Source of the DNA: Nocardia altamirensis NBRC 108246
GTDB taxonomy: Bacteria > Actinomycetota > Actinomycetes > Mycobacteriales > Mycobacteriaceae
Length of the DNA stretch: 55,588 nt
Reading direction: 5' to 3'
Assembly (NCBI RefSeq): GCF_001612685.1
Contig: NZ_BDAY01000081.1
Coordinates: 1 to 55,588, forward strand
How positions within the stretch are numbered: position 1 is the first letter of the stretch; every line of letters begins with the position of its first letter. A program made the translations under genes and the position numbers. Positions 55,142 through 55,588 of this stretch are shown in pieces. The notes beneath the pieces are model-generated. The model ran no database searches. It was given only the letters and a program-made list of their open reading frames with translations, and had not been told where the DNA came from.

Positions 55142-55588
55142 ATGTACGTGCTCCGAACGGCCATCGCGGCCACCGTACTGATCTGTCCTGCCCTGGCCGC
55201 AGCGGCGACGCCGGGCTCCCCGGCGAACGACGTGCTCGGCCTTCCTGCGATCACCGACCGTGCGACACCGGGCACCGCCATCGCGAATTCCCATGGCACA
55301 GCGAACAATTCCAGCCGCGCGGTACTGCATACGCTCCTGTCCCCCACCGCGGGCAACACCGCGACGCCCATCGGGGCGCTCGGCACCGGCAGCGCGGCAG
55401 TCGGCATCAGCCTTGCGGCCCTGCTCAGCACCGGCCTCGTGGCACTGGGCACCGGCAGCGTCGCCGCGGCCCCCTTCGCGGCAATGGCGGGTACCGGCAG
55501 CGCAGCAGCGGGCACCGGCAGCGCAGCCCTGGCTCCGCTCGGCGTAGTCCTCGGCGTCGGTGCGGCACTGGCGGGCACCGGCAGCGCG
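55142..55588 (+). CDS. Secreted GTGS-repeat protein, 3'-truncated by the window
   Basis: 149 residues visible, open at the window end. ATG at 55142 after a strong GGAGGAAG site. Signal peptide MYVLRTAIAATVLICPALAA, cleavage near residue 22. The mature part is Ala/Gly-rich low-complexity sequence with the tetrapeptide GTGS at residues 81, 103, 117, 124 and 145, between hydrophobic stretches. The repeats share the DNA core GGCACCGGCAGCG. An overlapping frame on the minus strand mirrors the repeat and is not favoured. Family unknown; could be an envelope or surface protein. Confidence 0.6.
   Translation, partial: MYVLRTAIAATVLICPALAAAATPGSPANDVLGLPAITDRATPGTAIANSHGTANNSSRAVLHTLLSPTAGNTATPIGALGTGSAAVGISLAALLSTGLVALGTGSVAAAPFAAMAGTGSAAAGTGSAALAPLGVVLGVGAALAGTGSA

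Noticed and set aside
54921..55181. 86-codon + frame in the lower-GC patch
   Set aside because: No ribosome site, atypical composition, overlaps the better supported secreted-protein start.
54893..55330. 145-codon minus frame in the lower-GC patch, with a plausible hydrophobic C-terminus
   Set aside because: Its N-terminal two-thirds is antisense to the signal peptide of the + strand gene and Arg-rich; no start signal. Kept only as a remote possibility.
55033..55578. Minus-strand frame reading ALPVPA-type repeats opposite the GTGS protein
   Set aside because: The + strand has a strong ribosome site and signal peptide; the minus frame has neither.

Overview
The window comes from a high-GC, mycolic-acid-type actinobacterium, most likely a Nocardia or a close relative. 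Three things point there: GC-rich third codon positions, frequent GTG/TTG starts with 1-4 nt gene overlaps, and a gene order that follows the Mycobacterium tuberculosis Rv3296-Rv3319 region as I remember it (lhr, nei2, glpD2, lpdA, Rv3304, amiA1/amiB1, deoD, pmmB, upp, satS, add, deoA, cdd, sdhCDAB). No tRNA, rRNA, CRISPR array, phage or insertion sequence was seen.

Layout. 1-10.9 kb: the 3' part of a bifunctional class A penicillin-binding protein, a large indolepyruvate ferredoxin oxidoreductase, a secreted lipase, an SDR/patatin operon divergent from a TetR regulator, and a degenerate histidine phosphatase. 11-16.6 kb: the DNA-repair pair lhr and nei2. 16.8-22.3 kb: an HpnE-like flavoprotein with its own TetR regulator and a good operator candidate, a two-component system, and an ArsR/VOC pair with an operator candidate at the start codon. 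22.3-27 kb: divergent glpD and glpK (glycerol use) and a PLP aminotransferase. 27-29.2 kb: two proline-rich exported proteins of unknown function. 29.4-35 kb: LpdA-like quinone reductase, a GGCT-like protein, two translationally coupled M20 amidohydrolases and a crotonase. 35.1-38.4 kb: purine nucleoside phosphorylase, phosphomannomutase, a tiny zinc-ribbon protein and uracil phosphoribosyltransferase.

38.5-42.0 kb is the most interesting part. Where M. tuberculosis carries sapM beside satS, this genome has a compact type VII secretion-associated cassette. It holds an EspC-like small protein, a WXG-domain protein fused to a RipA-like NlpC/P60 peptidoglycan hydrolase, a 116-aa unknown, an 18-codon micro-ORF that overlaps both neighbours by 4 nt, and an EspL-like YbaB protein. 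A SatS-like acidic chaperone follows. An array of degenerate ~85-125 bp repeats comes next.

42.3-50.4 kb returns to nucleoside salvage (add, deoA, cdd) and the succinate dehydrogenase operon sdhCDAB. 50.4-55.6 kb holds less conserved genes: a Cys/His-motif membrane protein, a PPOX flavoprotein, a GT-C-like membrane protein, a SnoaL-like protein with a small membrane protein, and the 5' part of a secreted GTGS-repeat protein that runs off the end.

Several near-perfect palindromes in intergenic regions look like operators or terminators. They are listed individually. All homology calls are from recognition of motifs and order; no search was run.
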